Shown one piece after another: positions 1-8,924 of a stretch of 64,000 nt of DNA. The stretch comes from Nitrospirota bacterium (GTDB taxonomy: Bacteria; Nitrospirota; Thermodesulfovibrionia; Thermodesulfovibrionales; SM23-35), in the NCBI GenBank assembly GCA_013388455.1, contig JACAFF010000039.1, positions 32,282 through 96,281 of the forward strand, read 5' to 3'. Within the stretch, counting starts at the first letter, position 1. Each line of letters begins with the position of its first letter. The notes beneath the pieces are model-generated. The model saw nothing but the letters and a program-made list of their open reading frames with translations. It did not search any database and was not told the DNA's origin. A program made the position numbers and the translations under genes.

Positions 1-71
1 TTAATTCAATTGTGAAAGATGAAAAGGTTCATCTGCATGTTATTTCTAAAAATAACTTGCCGGAATTTTAG
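1..71 (+). CDS. C-terminal end of an unidentified protein (partial, runs off the left edge)
   Basis: Only one plus-strand frame is open from the left edge to the TAG at 69-71; the other two hit stops at once. It encodes about 22 residues ending ISKNNLPEF. It stops 21 bases before gspA and points the same way, so it may be the upstream member of the secretion operon. The tail is too short to assign to a family. Confidence 0.4.
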   Translation, partial: NSIVKDEKVHLHVISKNNLPEF

Positions 72-92
72 ATAGAACAAATAGAATTTCTT

Positions 93-1256
93 ATGTATAT
101 AGAATACTTTGGCCTAAAAGAATCTCCTTTTTCGATAGCTCCGGATCCACGTTATCTTTATCTTAGTGAACAACATAGAGAAGCACTTGCACACTTGATA
201 TATGGAGTAAACAGTGATGGCGGTTTTGTTCTCCTTACAGGAGAAGTCGGAACAGGTAAAACAACTGTATGTCGTTGTCTTCTTGAACAACTTCCAGAAA
301 ATACTAAAATCGCATTTATTATCAATCCTAAATTGACAGTTGATGAACTTCTGGCATCAATATGTGACGAATTTGGTATAGACTATCCTGCTAACAATAA
401 AAGTATAAAGGTCTTTGTAGATAAAATAAATAAGTATTTACTTGAAAATTTCGAAAGAGGGCATAAGACTGTAATTATTATAGAAGAGGCTCAGAATCTC
501 ACTATGGAGTTGTTAGAACAAATAAGACTTTTAACAAACCTTGAAACCACAAAGAGTAAATTATTACAGATTATAATGATAGGTCAGCCAGAACTCAGAG
601 ATATTCTCTCAAGGTCTGAACTCAGACAAATTTCACAACGAATTACAGCACGTTATCATATTGGACCTTTATCAAGAAAAGAAATTGTTTTCTACGTAAA
701 CCATCGTCTTACAATAGCAGGAGCAAGAGAGAAATTATTCCCTGATTATATATTCAAAAGTATATATCAGTATAGTCATGGAATTCCGAGACTTATTAAT
801 ATGATTTGTGATAGAGCTTTGCTTGGAACATATGTTCAGGGAAAAAAATATGTAGATAAATCCACATTGAAAAAAGCTGCTATGGAAGTATCTGGAGATC
901 TCAAAACTCGAGGTTACAATAGAAAAACATTGAAATGGATATTGACTATATTTTTACTTTTTCTTTCTGCAAGTTCAATTTTTATTAGCTATTTTCGATA
1001 TAGAGAAGATATTGTTAAAAATAAAACAATTCTCTCAGGAGTAAAAACATCTGAAGAAACAAATTACAAGACTTTTAATTGGATGATAGATGAAGAAATA
1101 ATCAAGAATGACGTAGATACCACTTACCGGGCAAATACAAGACAATGGAATATCCCTTATCAGTTACAAAAGCAATCTGCAGTATGCGATTTTACTCAAG
1201 GAGATGGTTTACTATGTTTGACACCTGATGGTGTCATAGAAATAGGGAAAAGATAA
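93..1256 (+). CDS. gspA: ExeA/GspA-type AAA ATPase, secretion accessory protein
   Basis: An inner-membrane AAA ATPase of the ExeA family, which works with GspB/ExeB to help place the type II secretin through the peptidoglycan. The N-terminus (YFGLKESPFSIAPDPRYLYL) is typical of the family. A Walker A motif GEVGTGKTT lies near residue 50 and a Walker B-like IIIEEAQ near 130. One membrane helix follows at about residues 282-302, leaving a periplasmic tail of about 85 residues. At 387 aa it is much shorter than classical ExeA (about 550 aa): the tail keeps only the extreme C-terminal region (CDFTQGDGLLCL) and shows no clear peptidoglycan-binding domain. gspB starts 2 nt downstream. Related ATPases serve exopolysaccharide/exosortase loci, but the GspB neighbour favours secretion. 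Confidence 0.85.
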   Translation: MYIEYFGLKESPFSIAPDPRYLYLSEQHREALAHLIYGVNSDGGFVLLTGEVGTGKTTVCRCLLEQLPENTKIAFIINPKLTVDELLASICDEFGIDYPANNKSIKVFVDKINKYLLENFERGHKTVIIIEEAQNLTMELLEQIRLLTNLETTKSKLLQIIMIGQPELRDILSRSELRQISQRITARYHIGPLSRKEIVFYVNHRLTIAGAREKLFPDYIFKSIYQYSHGIPRLINMICDRALLGTYVQGKKYVDKSTLKKAAMEVSGDLKTRGYNRKTLKWILTIFLLFLSASSIFISYFRYREDIVKNKTILSGVKTSEETNYKTFNWMIDEEIIKNDVDTTYRANTRQWNIPYQLQKQSAVCDFTQGDGLLCLTPDGVIEIGKR

Positions 1257-1258
1257 AA

Positions 1259-1924
1259 ATGTCATATATACTCGATGCTCTTAAAAAATCCGAGAAAGAA
1301 CGAAGACGTGGTGTTGTGCCTGATTTACTAACCATACAAGAAGTTGCCTCACAGAAGGAAAAAAAACATTATCTATGGTTTTATCTGCTAATATTTGCTT
1401 TAATTTTGAATGCTGGACTTTTCGTATTGATGCTCGCACACTGGGAGAAAGATCAAAAAAATATTGTTAATCAAAAACCTATATCTAAAAAAACCAGAGA
1501 ACTTTCAGAGGAAAGTTTAAAGTCTGATATAGTTGAAAGTAAATCTGTTTCATATAAATCAAAAGAAGTCAAATCAACATTTATTGAAAAAAATGATATT
1601 GAAGATACTTCAGAACAAAAGAAACAAATACTTTTGAGTGTTAAAAATACATCTGAGATAAAATCAAAAAAGACAGAAATCCCTATTAAGAACAAAATAT
1701 ATAATCTAAATGAATTACCATTATATATTCGAGAGAAATTACCTTCTCTAAAAATTGCTGTTTCAATTTATTCAGATGACCCAACCTTACGAATGGTGAA
1801 AGTTGATAACAAGACGTTGCATGAAGGTGAATATCTGACAGATGGTCTAAGATTAGATTCAATCACCAATGATGATGTGATTTTCAGTTATGAGGGCTTT
1901 CATTTTCGTGTAGCAACTAGGTAG
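1259..1924 (+). CDS. gspB: GspB-type secretion accessory protein
   Basis: Partner of the upstream ATPase. The N-terminus MSYILDALKKSEKERRRG is the conserved cytoplasmic signature of GspB/ExeB proteins. One membrane helix follows at about residues 39-60, then a Lys/Ser/Glu-rich, low-complexity periplasmic linker (residues 65-150). The C-terminal T2SSB domain of about 70 residues (from LNELPLYIREKLPSL) ends with a short beta-rich FRVATR. It begins 2 nt after gspA, so the pair is almost certainly co-translated. No other type II secretion genes are in view; the core operon must lie elsewhere. Confidence 0.85.
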   Translation: MSYILDALKKSEKERRRGVVPDLLTIQEVASQKEKKHYLWFYLLIFALILNAGLFVLMLAHWEKDQKNIVNQKPISKKTRELSEESLKSDIVESKSVSYKSKEVKSTFIEKNDIEDTSEQKKQILLSVKNTSEIKSKKTEIPIKNKIYNLNELPLYIREKLPSLKIAVSIYSDDPTLRMVKVDNKTLHEGEYLTDGLRLDSITNDDVIFSYEGFHFRVATR

Positions 1925-1936
1925 ATTTCATAATTC

Positions 1937-1966
1937 TTTACTTCAATAAAAGCAAAGTCGTATAAT
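1937..1966 (+). promoter_or_regulatory. Candidate sigma-70 promoter for etfBA
   Basis: TTTACT at 1937-1942 and a perfect TATAAT at 1961-1966 are separated by 18 bp, in the 170-bp gap between gspB and etfB. A start near 1973 would leave a leader of about 120 nt. I see no riboswitch-like structure in the leader. Confidence 0.45.
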
Positions 1967-2095
1967 ATTGTTTCATTTAATTATAGTATATATCTATTCA
2001 CTGAAACATTTGTTACAGGACATAAAACGATCAATATAGCAAGAGATTTCGCAGCTTATCGCTGGCTTGGGAATCATATTAATGAGGTTTAAAAT

Positions 2096-2878
2096 ATGAA
2101 AATAGTCGTATGTATTAAACAGGTGCCTGATACTGCTGAGGTGAAAATTAATCCTGAAACCGGGACCCTTATTAGAGAAGGTGTGCCAAGCATTATTAAT
2201 CCATTCGATATGCATGCACTTGAAGCAGGGATTCAGATTAAAGAGAAAGTCGGTGGTAAGGTTACCGTTATTACTATGGGTCCTCCACAAGCCGAAACAG
2301 CACTAAGAGATGCAATATCAATTGGTGCTGATGAAGGAGTACTTATTTCAGACAAAGAGTTTGCAGGCTCAGATACATGGGCAACATCATATACTTTATC
2401 AAAAGCCATAGATAAAATCGGTGCGGATATTATTCTATGTGGTAAACAGGCAATAGATGGTGATACAGCACAGGTTGGTCCTGAGACTGCTGAGTTTCTG
2501 AATATTCCGCATATCTCATATGTTAAAAAAATTGAAGAGATTAATGAAAATATAATAAGGGTTCAAAGGATGATGGATGAAGGATATGATATTGTTGAAT
2601 CTACTATGCCAGTATTATTAACAGTTGTGAAGGAGATAAATGAACCGAGATTGCCCTCATTGAAGGGTAAAATGGCTGCCAAGAAAGCTTTAATTCAGAA
2701 ATGGGGACAGTCAGATATACAGGCTGAAAAAGATAATATAGGCATTAAAGGTTCACCAACACAGGTGAAAAATATCTTTAGTCCTGAAGCCCGCTCTGAT
2801 AGAAAAATGCTTGTAGGGTCACCGGAAGAACAGGTTGAAGCTTTACTTCAGGAACTCAGGAGTTTGAAATGTCTGTAA
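2096..2878 (+). CDS. etfB: Electron transfer flavoprotein, beta subunit
   Basis: Small subunit of a heterodimeric FAD-containing electron carrier in the cytoplasm. The opening MKIVVCIKQVPDTAEVKI, the DPFDM-like INPFDMHALEAG and the CGKQAIDGDTAQVGPE segment are diagnostic. The last is the ETF beta signature, near residues 119-135. At 260 aa it has normal length. Its stop overlaps the etfA start by 10 nt, which implies translational coupling. No acyl-CoA dehydrogenase, FixC or FixX homologue lies nearby, so the electron donor and acceptor cannot be read from context. Confidence 0.95.
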   Translation: MKIVVCIKQVPDTAEVKINPETGTLIREGVPSIINPFDMHALEAGIQIKEKVGGKVTVITMGPPQAETALRDAISIGADEGVLISDKEFAGSDTWATSYTLSKAIDKIGADIILCGKQAIDGDTAQVGPETAEFLNIPHISYVKKIEEINENIIRVQRMMDEGYDIVESTMPVLLTVVKEINEPRLPSLKGKMAAKKALIQKWGQSDIQAEKDNIGIKGSPTQVKNIFSPEARSDRKMLVGSPEEQVEALLQELRSLKCL

Positions 2879-4065
2879 TAGTTAATATAGAAAAATGTAC
2901 AGGTTGTGAAAATTGTATTTCATCTTGCCCGTTTGATGCAATTGTAATTAAAGAGGGAAAGGCATTTATTAATGAATATTGTCAGGCATGTATGAATTGT
3001 TTGAATGTCTGTCCTGAAGGAGCAATTATAGAAATAAAAGAAGAAAAGACAAAACAATTCAATATTGGAGATTATAAGGGAGTATGGATATTTGCAGAAC
3101 AAAGAGAAGGAAAGATTGCTTCTGTTGCATATGAACTTTTAGGGATTGGCAGAAAACTTGCTGATAAATTAAATACAGAACTTTCAGCAATTGTATTTGG
3201 TGCATCTGAGTCAGAATCGCAAGAGCTAATCAGATGGGGTGCTGACAAGGTTTATTATACCGATAATGAGATCTTTAAACAGTTTAATGATGAACCTTAT
3301 GCTAAACTTCTTACCATTCTTATTAATAAGTATCTGCCGGAGATTGTTCTAGCGGGTGCAACACCGATTGGTAGATCTTTTATCCCAAGGGTTGCAGCGA
3401 GGTTACGCACTGGATTGACTGCAGATTGTACATCGTTTGAAATTGATAGTGAAACGCGAAATCTCCTACAGATAAGGCCTGCATTTGGAGGGAATATAAT
3501 GGCTACCATACTCTGTCCAAATAACAGGCCACAAATGGCTACAGTAAGACCGAGGGTAATGAAACGTGGACAGTATGACAAAACAAGAGTAGGTGAAATT
3601 GTTAATATTACAGCAGATGGAATATCTTCACGAACAAAAGTATTACAGACTGTCAAGGAAGTTTCAGATCTAACGGTCAATTTACAGGAAGCGGATATTA
3701 TAGTATCTGGCGGAAGAGGGCTTGGTGACCCTAAAGGGTTTAATCTTCTTAAAGAGTTGGCTGAAATACTGGGTGGTGCTCTTGGAGCTTCAAGGGCAGC
3801 AGTAGATTCTGGATGGATACCATACAGACATCAGGTTGGTCAAACAGGTAAAACAGTTTGTCCAAAAATATATATTGCATGTGGAATATCAGGTGCTGTT
3901 CAACATCTTGTCGGCATGCAGTCTTCTGATATCATAATTGCAATTAATAAAAATCCTGACGCCCCTATATTCAATATTGCTACTTTCGGGATAGTGGGAG
4001 ACCTGTATGAGATTATCCCGCTCTTGATCAAGAAGATTAAAGAAGCAAAGGGTTTAGGAAATTAA
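2869..4065 (+). CDS. etfA: Electron transfer flavoprotein, alpha subunit with N-terminal 2x[4Fe-4S] ferredoxin domain
   Basis: Alpha subunit of the ETF. Residues 1-60 form a two-cluster ferredoxin domain (CTGCENCISSCP and CQACMNCLNVCP, all eight cysteines present). The ETF alpha N-domain follows, then the FAD-binding C-domain with SGGRGLGDPKGF near residue 280 and GQTGKTVCPKIYIACGISGA near 325. At 398 aa it is an ordinary ETF alpha plus the ferredoxin extension. Such fusions are known in anaerobes, for example in flavin-based electron-bifurcating or ferredoxin-linked ETFs. Whether this one bifurcates cannot be decided from sequence alone. Confidence 0.95.
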   Translation: MSVIVNIEKCTGCENCISSCPFDAIVIKEGKAFINEYCQACMNCLNVCPEGAIIEIKEEKTKQFNIGDYKGVWIFAEQREGKIASVAYELLGIGRKLADKLNTELSAIVFGASESESQELIRWGADKVYYTDNEIFKQFNDEPYAKLLTILINKYLPEIVLAGATPIGRSFIPRVAARLRTGLTADCTSFEIDSETRNLLQIRPAFGGNIMATILCPNNRPQMATVRPRVMKRGQYDKTRVGEIVNITADGISSRTKVLQTVKEVSDLTVNLQEADIIVSGGRGLGDPKGFNLLKELAEILGGALGASRAAVDSGWIPYRHQVGQTGKTVCPKIYIACGISGAVQHLVGMQSSDIIIAINKNPDAPIFNIATFGIVGDLYEIIPLLIKKIKEAKGLGN

Positions 4066-4076
4066 CAATTCTAAAT

Positions 4077-4102
4077 CAGCGGTGGCTGTAAGCCTTCCGC
4101 TG
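4077..4102 (+). terminator. Hairpin downstream of etfA, possible terminator
   Basis: Interrupted inverted repeat: outer arms CAGCGG/CCGCTG and inner arms GGCT/AGCC around a 3-nt loop, about 10 bp in all. A T-rich stretch (ATCTATTTTTT) begins about 10 nt later. The T-run is not directly adjacent, so termination is likely but not certain. Confidence 0.45.
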
Positions 4103-4265
4103 GAAAAATGATCTATTTTTTCTTCCCAAATATCTAATGACAGAGAAGCTTGACTTTTATTTATCTAAAGGTAGTGACTTGTTATGTGTCTTATTTGTAT
4201 ACATCTCGTCTATGTCCAGCTTTAACAACTATAATATGTAATTCCATTTGAATAATATTTTCACT

Positions 4266-4303
4266 ATTTCGTTTTTTATGATATTATGAATAAAAAACGA
4301 AAT
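4266..4303. repeat. Perfect 14-bp palindrome at the recombinase relic
   Basis: ATTTCGTTTTTTAT at 4266-4279 is matched exactly by its reverse complement at 4290-4303 across a 10-nt spacer. The spacer contains the ATG (4286) of the recombinase-like fragment. It could be an operator, the folded end of a mobile element, or part of an old attachment site. Confidence 0.6.
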
Positions 4304-4471
4304 GGCGGATTGAAGCATTATTCTTACAGCACTGAGCGAACATACCTTCAGTGGGTTGCACGTTTTTTGTCTTATGCCCTTATATCAGAGAATAAAAAGG
4401 TTGAAGATTTGTCGTTTACAGTTTCGCTACAGATTTGCTTCAGAATGGCAAGCGGAGGAGATTTTAAAATA
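4286..4471 (+). pseudogene. N-terminal fragment of a tyrosine recombinase (integrase relic)
   Basis: The reading frame upstream of fabD encodes LKHYSYSTERTYLQWVARF. This closely resembles the start of the SAM-like core-binding domain of integron- and phage-type tyrosine recombinases. After about 45 residues (ending near KKVEDLS) the similarity stops, and no catalytic domain follows. By chance the frame stays open into fabD, giving an artificial fusion. The piece looks like a remnant of a deleted mobile element, not a domain of FabD. Confidence 0.55.
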
Positions 4472-5401
4472 ATGAAAATTGCCTTTGTTTTTCCAGGTCA
4501 GGGATCACAATATGTTGGAATGGGCAGAGAAATTTATGAGGCCTTTAATATAGTTAGAACGACATATCAGGAAGCATCAGAAGTTTTACAGTATAATGTT
4601 GCTGATTTATCCTTTAGAGGTCCGGAAGAAGAACTGAATAAGACTTACAGGACACAACCATGTATATTAACTCTGAGTATTGCAATTCACAGAATTTTAA
4701 TATCAAAAGGAATAAATCCCTCAATCGTTGCTGGACACAGTCTCGGTGAGTACTCTGCTCTGGTTGCAGCAGATGTTTTATTATTTTCAGATGCACTTAA
4801 AATTACAGAAAAACGTGGTATATTTATGCAAGAAGCTGTCCCTGAAGGTAAAGGACTTATGGCTGCTATACTTGGTTTAGAAAGAAACAAAGTTGATGAA
4901 ATATGCCTATCTTTGAAGTCAGGATATGCTTATCCTGCGAATTATAACTGTCCTGGACAGATTGTGATTTCAGGTGAAAAAGATGCAGTAGAAGAAGCTA
5001 TAAATTTATGTAAAGAGGCTGGTGCCAAAAGGGCAGTGCCCTTAACAGTGAGTGTCCCTTCTCATTGTAAATTAATGGAAACGGCATCCAGGCAACTTTC
5101 TGAAATTCTTGATACAATAAAATTTAAAAGGCCAACAATTCATTTTATCAGCAATAAAGATGCGAATTTTATAGAGGATGCAGAAGATATAAAGAAATCA
5201 CTCATACAACAGCTTGGCAGTCCGGTACTCTGGGAGGATTCAGTGCGGCTGATGAAAGATTCAGGAGTGGATACATTTATCGAAGTGGGTCCTGGAAAAG
5301 TTCTATCAGGACTTATCAGGAGAATAGTAAATGATGTAAAAATATTTAATGTCGAAGATATGAAGGGGATTGAAATCATAAATTCGCAGATAAAATTATG
5401 A
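4472..5401 (+). CDS. fabD: Malonyl-CoA:ACP transacylase
   Basis: Transfers malonyl groups from CoA to acyl carrier protein for fatty acid synthesis in the cytoplasm. It shows the N-terminal FPGQGSQYVGMG, the nucleophile-elbow serine in GHSLGEYSAL near residue 91, and the catalytic histidine in SVPSHCKLM near 200. I place the start at ATG 4472 because a GGAGGAG ribosome site lies about 11 nt upstream and family members begin exactly at this MKIAFVFPGQG. This gives 309 aa, the usual length. The longer frame from 4286 adds only recombinase debris. Its TGA overlaps the xerC ATG. Confidence 0.93.
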   Translation: MKIAFVFPGQGSQYVGMGREIYEAFNIVRTTYQEASEVLQYNVADLSFRGPEEELNKTYRTQPCILTLSIAIHRILISKGINPSIVAGHSLGEYSALVAADVLLFSDALKITEKRGIFMQEAVPEGKGLMAAILGLERNKVDEICLSLKSGYAYPANYNCPGQIVISGEKDAVEEAINLCKEAGAKRAVPLTVSVPSHCKLMETASRQLSEILDTIKFKRPTIHFISNKDANFIEDAEDIKKSLIQQLGSPVLWEDSVRLMKDSGVDTFIEVGPGKVLSGLIRRIVNDVKIFNVEDMKGIEIINSQIKL

Positions 5402-6315
5402 ATAAATACATTGATCAGTTTATAAGATATCTTGAAATCGAAAAAGGTGTATCAACACATACACTGAGGGCTTATAAAAAAGACCTTGAAGAATTATTTG
5501 AATATGTAAAAACTAAACCAGAAGAAATCGATATGGTCGATATAAGGGGTTTTATTGCAGAACAGATTAGGAAGGGTCTGAATAAAACAACTGTGAGCAG
5601 GCGTCTTTCCAGTATCAGATCATTTTTTTCATATTTATACAGGGAAAGATTTGTCACATTCAATCCTGCAAAACTTGTGTCACATATCAGGACTGCAAAA
5701 CTTTTACCACGGTTTTTATCAGTTGATGATGTATTTGCACTTGTAGAGAAACCTGAAGGGATAGGTTTTCTGCCAGCAAGAGACAGAGCAATTTTAGAAC
5801 TTCTTTATTCAAGTGGTCTTAGAGTGAGTGAACTTTCAGGACTCAATACTGATGATATTCATTTGAAAGATGCCCTGATAAAAATACGCGGTAAGGGTAG
5901 AAAAGAACGTATTGTTCCAATTGGGTCAAAGGCGATTGATGCTGTAAAAACTTATCTTGTTGAAAGAATGTTATTTAAAAGCAAAGACAGGGCTTTATTT
6001 TTGAATAGACTTGGAAGTAGGTTGACAGACCGAAGTGTGAGACGTATAGTAGTTAAATATGCACGAACTTTAGGATTTAATGAAAAGGTTAGTCCCCATA
6101 CTTTTAGACACTCTTTTGCAAGTCATCTTTTACAAGGAGGTGCTGACCTTAGAGTTATTCAAGAACTTTTGGGTCATTCTTCTCTCTCGACAACACAGAG
6201 ATATACTCATTTAGATATTACTCATTTGATGGATGTTTATGATAAGTCACATCCACTTGCAGGAGAAAAAAAGGCTTTTACACCAATAGTTCAGAAGAAA
6301 GGAAGTCAGGGATAA
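5398..6315 (+). CDS. xerC: Tyrosine recombinase XerC
   Basis: Site-specific recombinase that resolves chromosome dimers at dif together with a partner Xer protein. The N-terminal SAM-like domain (YLEIEKGVSTHTLRAYKKDL) is followed by the catalytic domain. All active-site residues are visible: Arg in SSGLRVSEL, Lys in GKGRKERIVP, HTFRH, the His in LGHSSLSTTQ and the nucleophile Tyr in QRYTH. At 305 aa it has normal length. It overlaps fabD by 4 nt (ATGA) and precedes hslVU, an order also known from Firmicutes (codV-clpQ-clpY), which supports a housekeeping Xer and not a phage integrase. Whether it is the XerC or XerD equivalent cannot be settled here. Confidence 0.9.
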   Translation: MNKYIDQFIRYLEIEKGVSTHTLRAYKKDLEELFEYVKTKPEEIDMVDIRGFIAEQIRKGLNKTTVSRRLSSIRSFFSYLYRERFVTFNPAKLVSHIRTAKLLPRFLSVDDVFALVEKPEGIGFLPARDRAILELLYSSGLRVSELSGLNTDDIHLKDALIKIRGKGRKERIVPIGSKAIDAVKTYLVERMLFKSKDRALFLNRLGSRLTDRSVRRIVVKYARTLGFNEKVSPHTFRHSFASHLLQGGADLRVIQELLGHSSLSTTQRYTHLDITHLMDVYDKSHPLAGEKKAFTPIVQKKGSQG

Positions 6316-6351
6316 GCTAAAAGTAAAAATGAAAGTGAAGAGATTACAAAA

Positions 6352-6900
6352 ATGAATGAACAAAACAAATTGAAGGGTACAACTATACTCTGTGTAAAGC
6401 GTAATGAAAGGGTTGCTATCGGAGGTGATGGACAGGTTACAATGGGGAATACTGTATTAAAAAAGAATGCCAGGAAAATCAGAAAGATGTTTGGAGACAA
6501 GATTCTTGCTGGATTTTCTGGTGCAACTGCCGATGCTTTTACTTTGTTTGAAAAGTTTGAAGTTAAACTTGAAACTTATCGTGGAAATATAACAAAAGCT
6601 GCTGTAGAGCTCGCAAAAGATTGGAGAACAGACAAGATATTGAGAAGGCTTGAGGCTATGCTTGTTGTTGCTGATAATGAACACATATTTATTATCTCAG
6701 GCACAGGGGATGTAATAGAACCTGAAAACGGAATTGCAGCTATTGGTTCAGGAGGACCTTATGCACAGGCAGCGGCAAGAGCGCTTATCGAAAATACTGA
6801 ACTATCGGCAAAGGAAATTATAGAAAAAGCAATGAAGATAACTTCAGATATTTGTATATATACAAATGAAAATATTGCAATAGAGGAGATTAATGGATAA
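6352..6900 (+). CDS. hslV: ATP-dependent protease peptidase subunit HslV
   Basis: Proteolytic subunit of the HslUV (ClpYQ) complex, a cytoplasmic proteasome-like threonine protease. After a short propeptide (MNEQNKLKG) comes TTILCV, whose first threonine is the expected N-terminal nucleophile. GGDGQVTMG and the later [14 protein letters not shown] are conserved HslV segments. At 182 aa it has normal length. It overlaps hslU by 8 nt and so is expected to be translated in step with it. Confidence 0.96.
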   Translation: MNEQNKLKGTTILCVKRNERVAIGGDGQVTMGNTVLKKNARKIRKMFGDKILAGFSGATADAFTLFEKFEVKLETYRGNITKAAVELAKDWRTDKILRRLEAMLVVADNEHIFIISGTGDVIEPENGIAAIGSGGPYAQAAARALIENTELSAKEIIEKAMKITSDICIYTNENIAIEEING

Positions 6901-8233
6901 CATTACACCTAAAAAAATTGTTGAAGAACTTGATAAATATATAATAGGGCAGCACAAGGCTAAGAAAGCAGTAGCAATTGCTATGAGGAACAGGTGGCGC
7001 AGACAAAGACTTTCACCTGAATTGCGAGATGAAGTATTACCTAAGAATATAATTATGATAGGCCCTACTGGTGTTGGTAAGACAGAAATTGCACGGAGAC
7101 TTTCAAGATTAGCGAATGCCCCATTCGTAAAAGTTGAAGCGTCGAAGTTCACCGAGGTGGGGTACGTTGGAAGAGATGTTGAATCGATGATAAGAGATCT
7201 TACAGAAATATCTATAAACATGGTCAAAACAGAACATGTTGAAAAAGTTCAAGAAAAAGCAAAAGCTCTTGCAGAAGAACGTCTTCTCGATCTGCTACTG
7301 CCCCAACCAAAAACTTTAAGGGGAACAGGAATAGAAGAAGAGGAAAGAGAGAAACACAGAGAGACAAGGGAGAGACTCAGAGCACAACTCAGGGAAGGAA
7401 AGCTTGACAACAGATACGTTGACATAGAAGTAAAGGAGAAGATGATACCCTTTGGTGTAGTTTCAAATGTCGGGCTTGAAGACCTCGAAATTAATCTAAA
7501 AGAAATGCTCGGAAACTTTCTGCCAGAGAGGGCAAAAAGAAAGAAAGTAAAAATTAGTGAAGCGCTGTCAATATTACAGAATGAAGAGGCGAACAAACTT
7601 ATTGATATTGACAAGGTAACAAAAGAAGCAATTGAGAGAGTTGAGCAGACAGGTATTGTGTTCATAGATGAAATAGACAAGATTGCAAGCAGAGGATATT
7701 CACACGGACCTGATGTTTCACGTGAAGGTGTGCAGAGAGATCTATTGCCAATTGTTGAAGGAACAACTGTAACAACTAAACACGGACCAGTAAAAACAGA
7801 ACATATTCTATTTATTGCTGCAGGGGCTTTTCACATGTCAAAGCCATCTGATCTTATACCTGAATTACAGGGGCGTTTTCCAATAAGGGTTGAATTAGAT
7901 GCTCTTGGGAAAGAGGAATTCATTAAAATTTTGACTGAACCTTACAATGCTTTAATCAAACAATATACAGCTTTGCTCTCTACAGAGGATGTAACATTAG
8001 ATTTTACAGAAGATTCTATAGATGAAATAGCAGGTATAGCAGCACATGTTAATGAGAAGACAGAGAATATTGGGGCAAGAAGACTTCATACAGTTCTTGA
8101 AAAACTCCTTGAAGATATCTCCTTTGAAGCACCTGAAAAAAAGAATGGTAAGCTCGTAATAGACAAAAAGTATGTAAGAGATAAGTTGAATGAAATCGTC
8201 AAAGACGAGGATTTGAGCAGGTATATTCTTTAG
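6893..8233 (+). CDS. hslU: ATP-dependent protease ATPase subunit HslU
   Basis: AAA+ unfoldase that feeds substrates into HslV. It shows the N-terminal [16 protein letters not shown], Walker [10 protein letters not shown] near residue 60, the GYVGRDVE pore loop near 91, Walker B FIDEIDKI near 255 and sensor arginines toward the C-terminus. The extreme C-terminus (LSRYIL) matches the conserved tail that docks into HslV pockets. The 446-aa length and an I-domain of about 130 residues are typical. Confidence 0.97.
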   Translation: MDNITPKKIVEELDKYIIGQHKAKKAVAIAMRNRWRRQRLSPELRDEVLPKNIIMIGPTGVGKTEIARRLSRLANAPFVKVEASKFTEVGYVGRDVESMIRDLTEISINMVKTEHVEKVQEKAKALAEERLLDLLLPQPKTLRGTGIEEEEREKHRETRERLRAQLREGKLDNRYVDIEVKEKMIPFGVVSNVGLEDLEINLKEMLGNFLPERAKRKKVKISEALSILQNEEANKLIDIDKVTKEAIERVEQTGIVFIDEIDKIASRGYSHGPDVSREGVQRDLLPIVEGTTVTTKHGPVKTEHILFIAAGAFHMSKPSDLIPELQGRFPIRVELDALGKEEFIKILTEPYNALIKQYTALLSTEDVTLDFTEDSIDEIAGIAAHVNEKTENIGARRLHTVLEKLLEDISFEAPEKKNGKLVIDKKYVRDKLNEIVKDEDLSRYIL

Positions 8234-8247
8234 AAGAGAAATTTTTA

Positions 8248-8907
8248 TTGAAACATTATATTTGTCTGTTAATTCTTATTAGTCTTATTGTTCATATAAC
8301 TTCCTGTGCCTCTGTGCGCTATGAAAAATATCCGGACAGCGGTTATGCTGTTGCCTCCTGGTATGGAACAGAGTTTCACGGCAAACCGACTTCTTCAGGA
8401 GAAATTTTTAACATGTATGCTATGACATGTGCACATAGAAGTTATCCTTTTGGCACCAAACTTGTGATTACAAATATCTCCACGAATAAGAAAGCATATT
8501 GTATTGTGAATGACAGGGGGCCCTTTGTTGAAGGAAGAGATATTGATCTCTCATATGCTGTAGCAAAAGAAATAGGTCTAATACAAGACGGTGTTGGAAA
8601 AGTAAGAATCGATTATTCAGGAAGAGATGATTCATATATAAGAGAAGTTAAGGATGTTGCCAGAGAAGGTCCTTTTACTTTGCAGATAGGGTCTTTTATA
8701 GAAATTTCGAATGCCATTAGATTGAAGAAAGCCCTTGAGATGAAATATAACAAAGTATATATTACAGAAGCAGAGATTGAAGGGAAGAATTTTTACAGAG
8801 TTAGGATAGGAAAATTCAGCTCACGGAAAAATATATATTCTCTTGCAAATACTCTTGCAGATGAGGGTTATCCTGTTTTGATTACAGGTTATGAAGAAAA
8901 AATATAG
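8248..8907 (+). CDS. rlpA: RlpA-like septal lipoprotein (double-psi beta-barrel plus SPOR domain)
   Basis: Probable lipoprotein acting on peptidoglycan, in some bacteria a lytic transglycosylase for naked glycan strands. A signal peptide ends in the lipobox-like ITSC (Cys about 20). The RlpA double-psi beta-barrel core follows (ASWYGTEFHGKPTSSGE, MTCAHRSYPFGT, VNDRGPF, GRDIDLS). A C-terminal SPOR domain of about 75 residues starts at FTLQIGSF and would bind denuded septal glycan. It starts with TTG, 14 nt after hslU, the only start that keeps the whole signal peptide. Enzyme activity is not proven by sequence. Confidence 0.88.
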   Translation: MKHYICLLILISLIVHITSCASVRYEKYPDSGYAVASWYGTEFHGKPTSSGEIFNMYAMTCAHRSYPFGTKLVITNISTNKKAYCIVNDRGPFVEGRDIDLSYAVAKEIGLIQDGVGKVRIDYSGRDDSYIREVKDVAREGPFTLQIGSFIEISNAIRLKKALEMKYNKVYITEAEIEGKNFYRVRIGKFSSRKNIYSLANTLADEGYPVLITGYEEKI

Positions 8908-8924
8908 AACTGGTGAAATTCTTT

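Noticed and set aside
1994..2290. 98-aa minus-strand ORF across the etfB start
   Set aside because: It overlaps etfB on the opposite strand, has no ribosome site and looks like a shadow frame. Other antisense frames inside clear genes (for example 3297-3680, 7249-7680, 34307-34861, 47844-48500) were rejected for the same reason.
4286..5401. A single 371-aa FabD with an N-terminal integrase-like domain
   Set aside because: Good ribosome site and family start at 4472; the first 62 codons resemble an unrelated recombinase and lack any known fusion.
5398..6315. XerC as part of a mobile element linked to the nearby integrase relic
   Set aside because: It is translationally coupled to fabD and followed by hslVU in a known housekeeping order, and all catalytic residues are of the Xer type.
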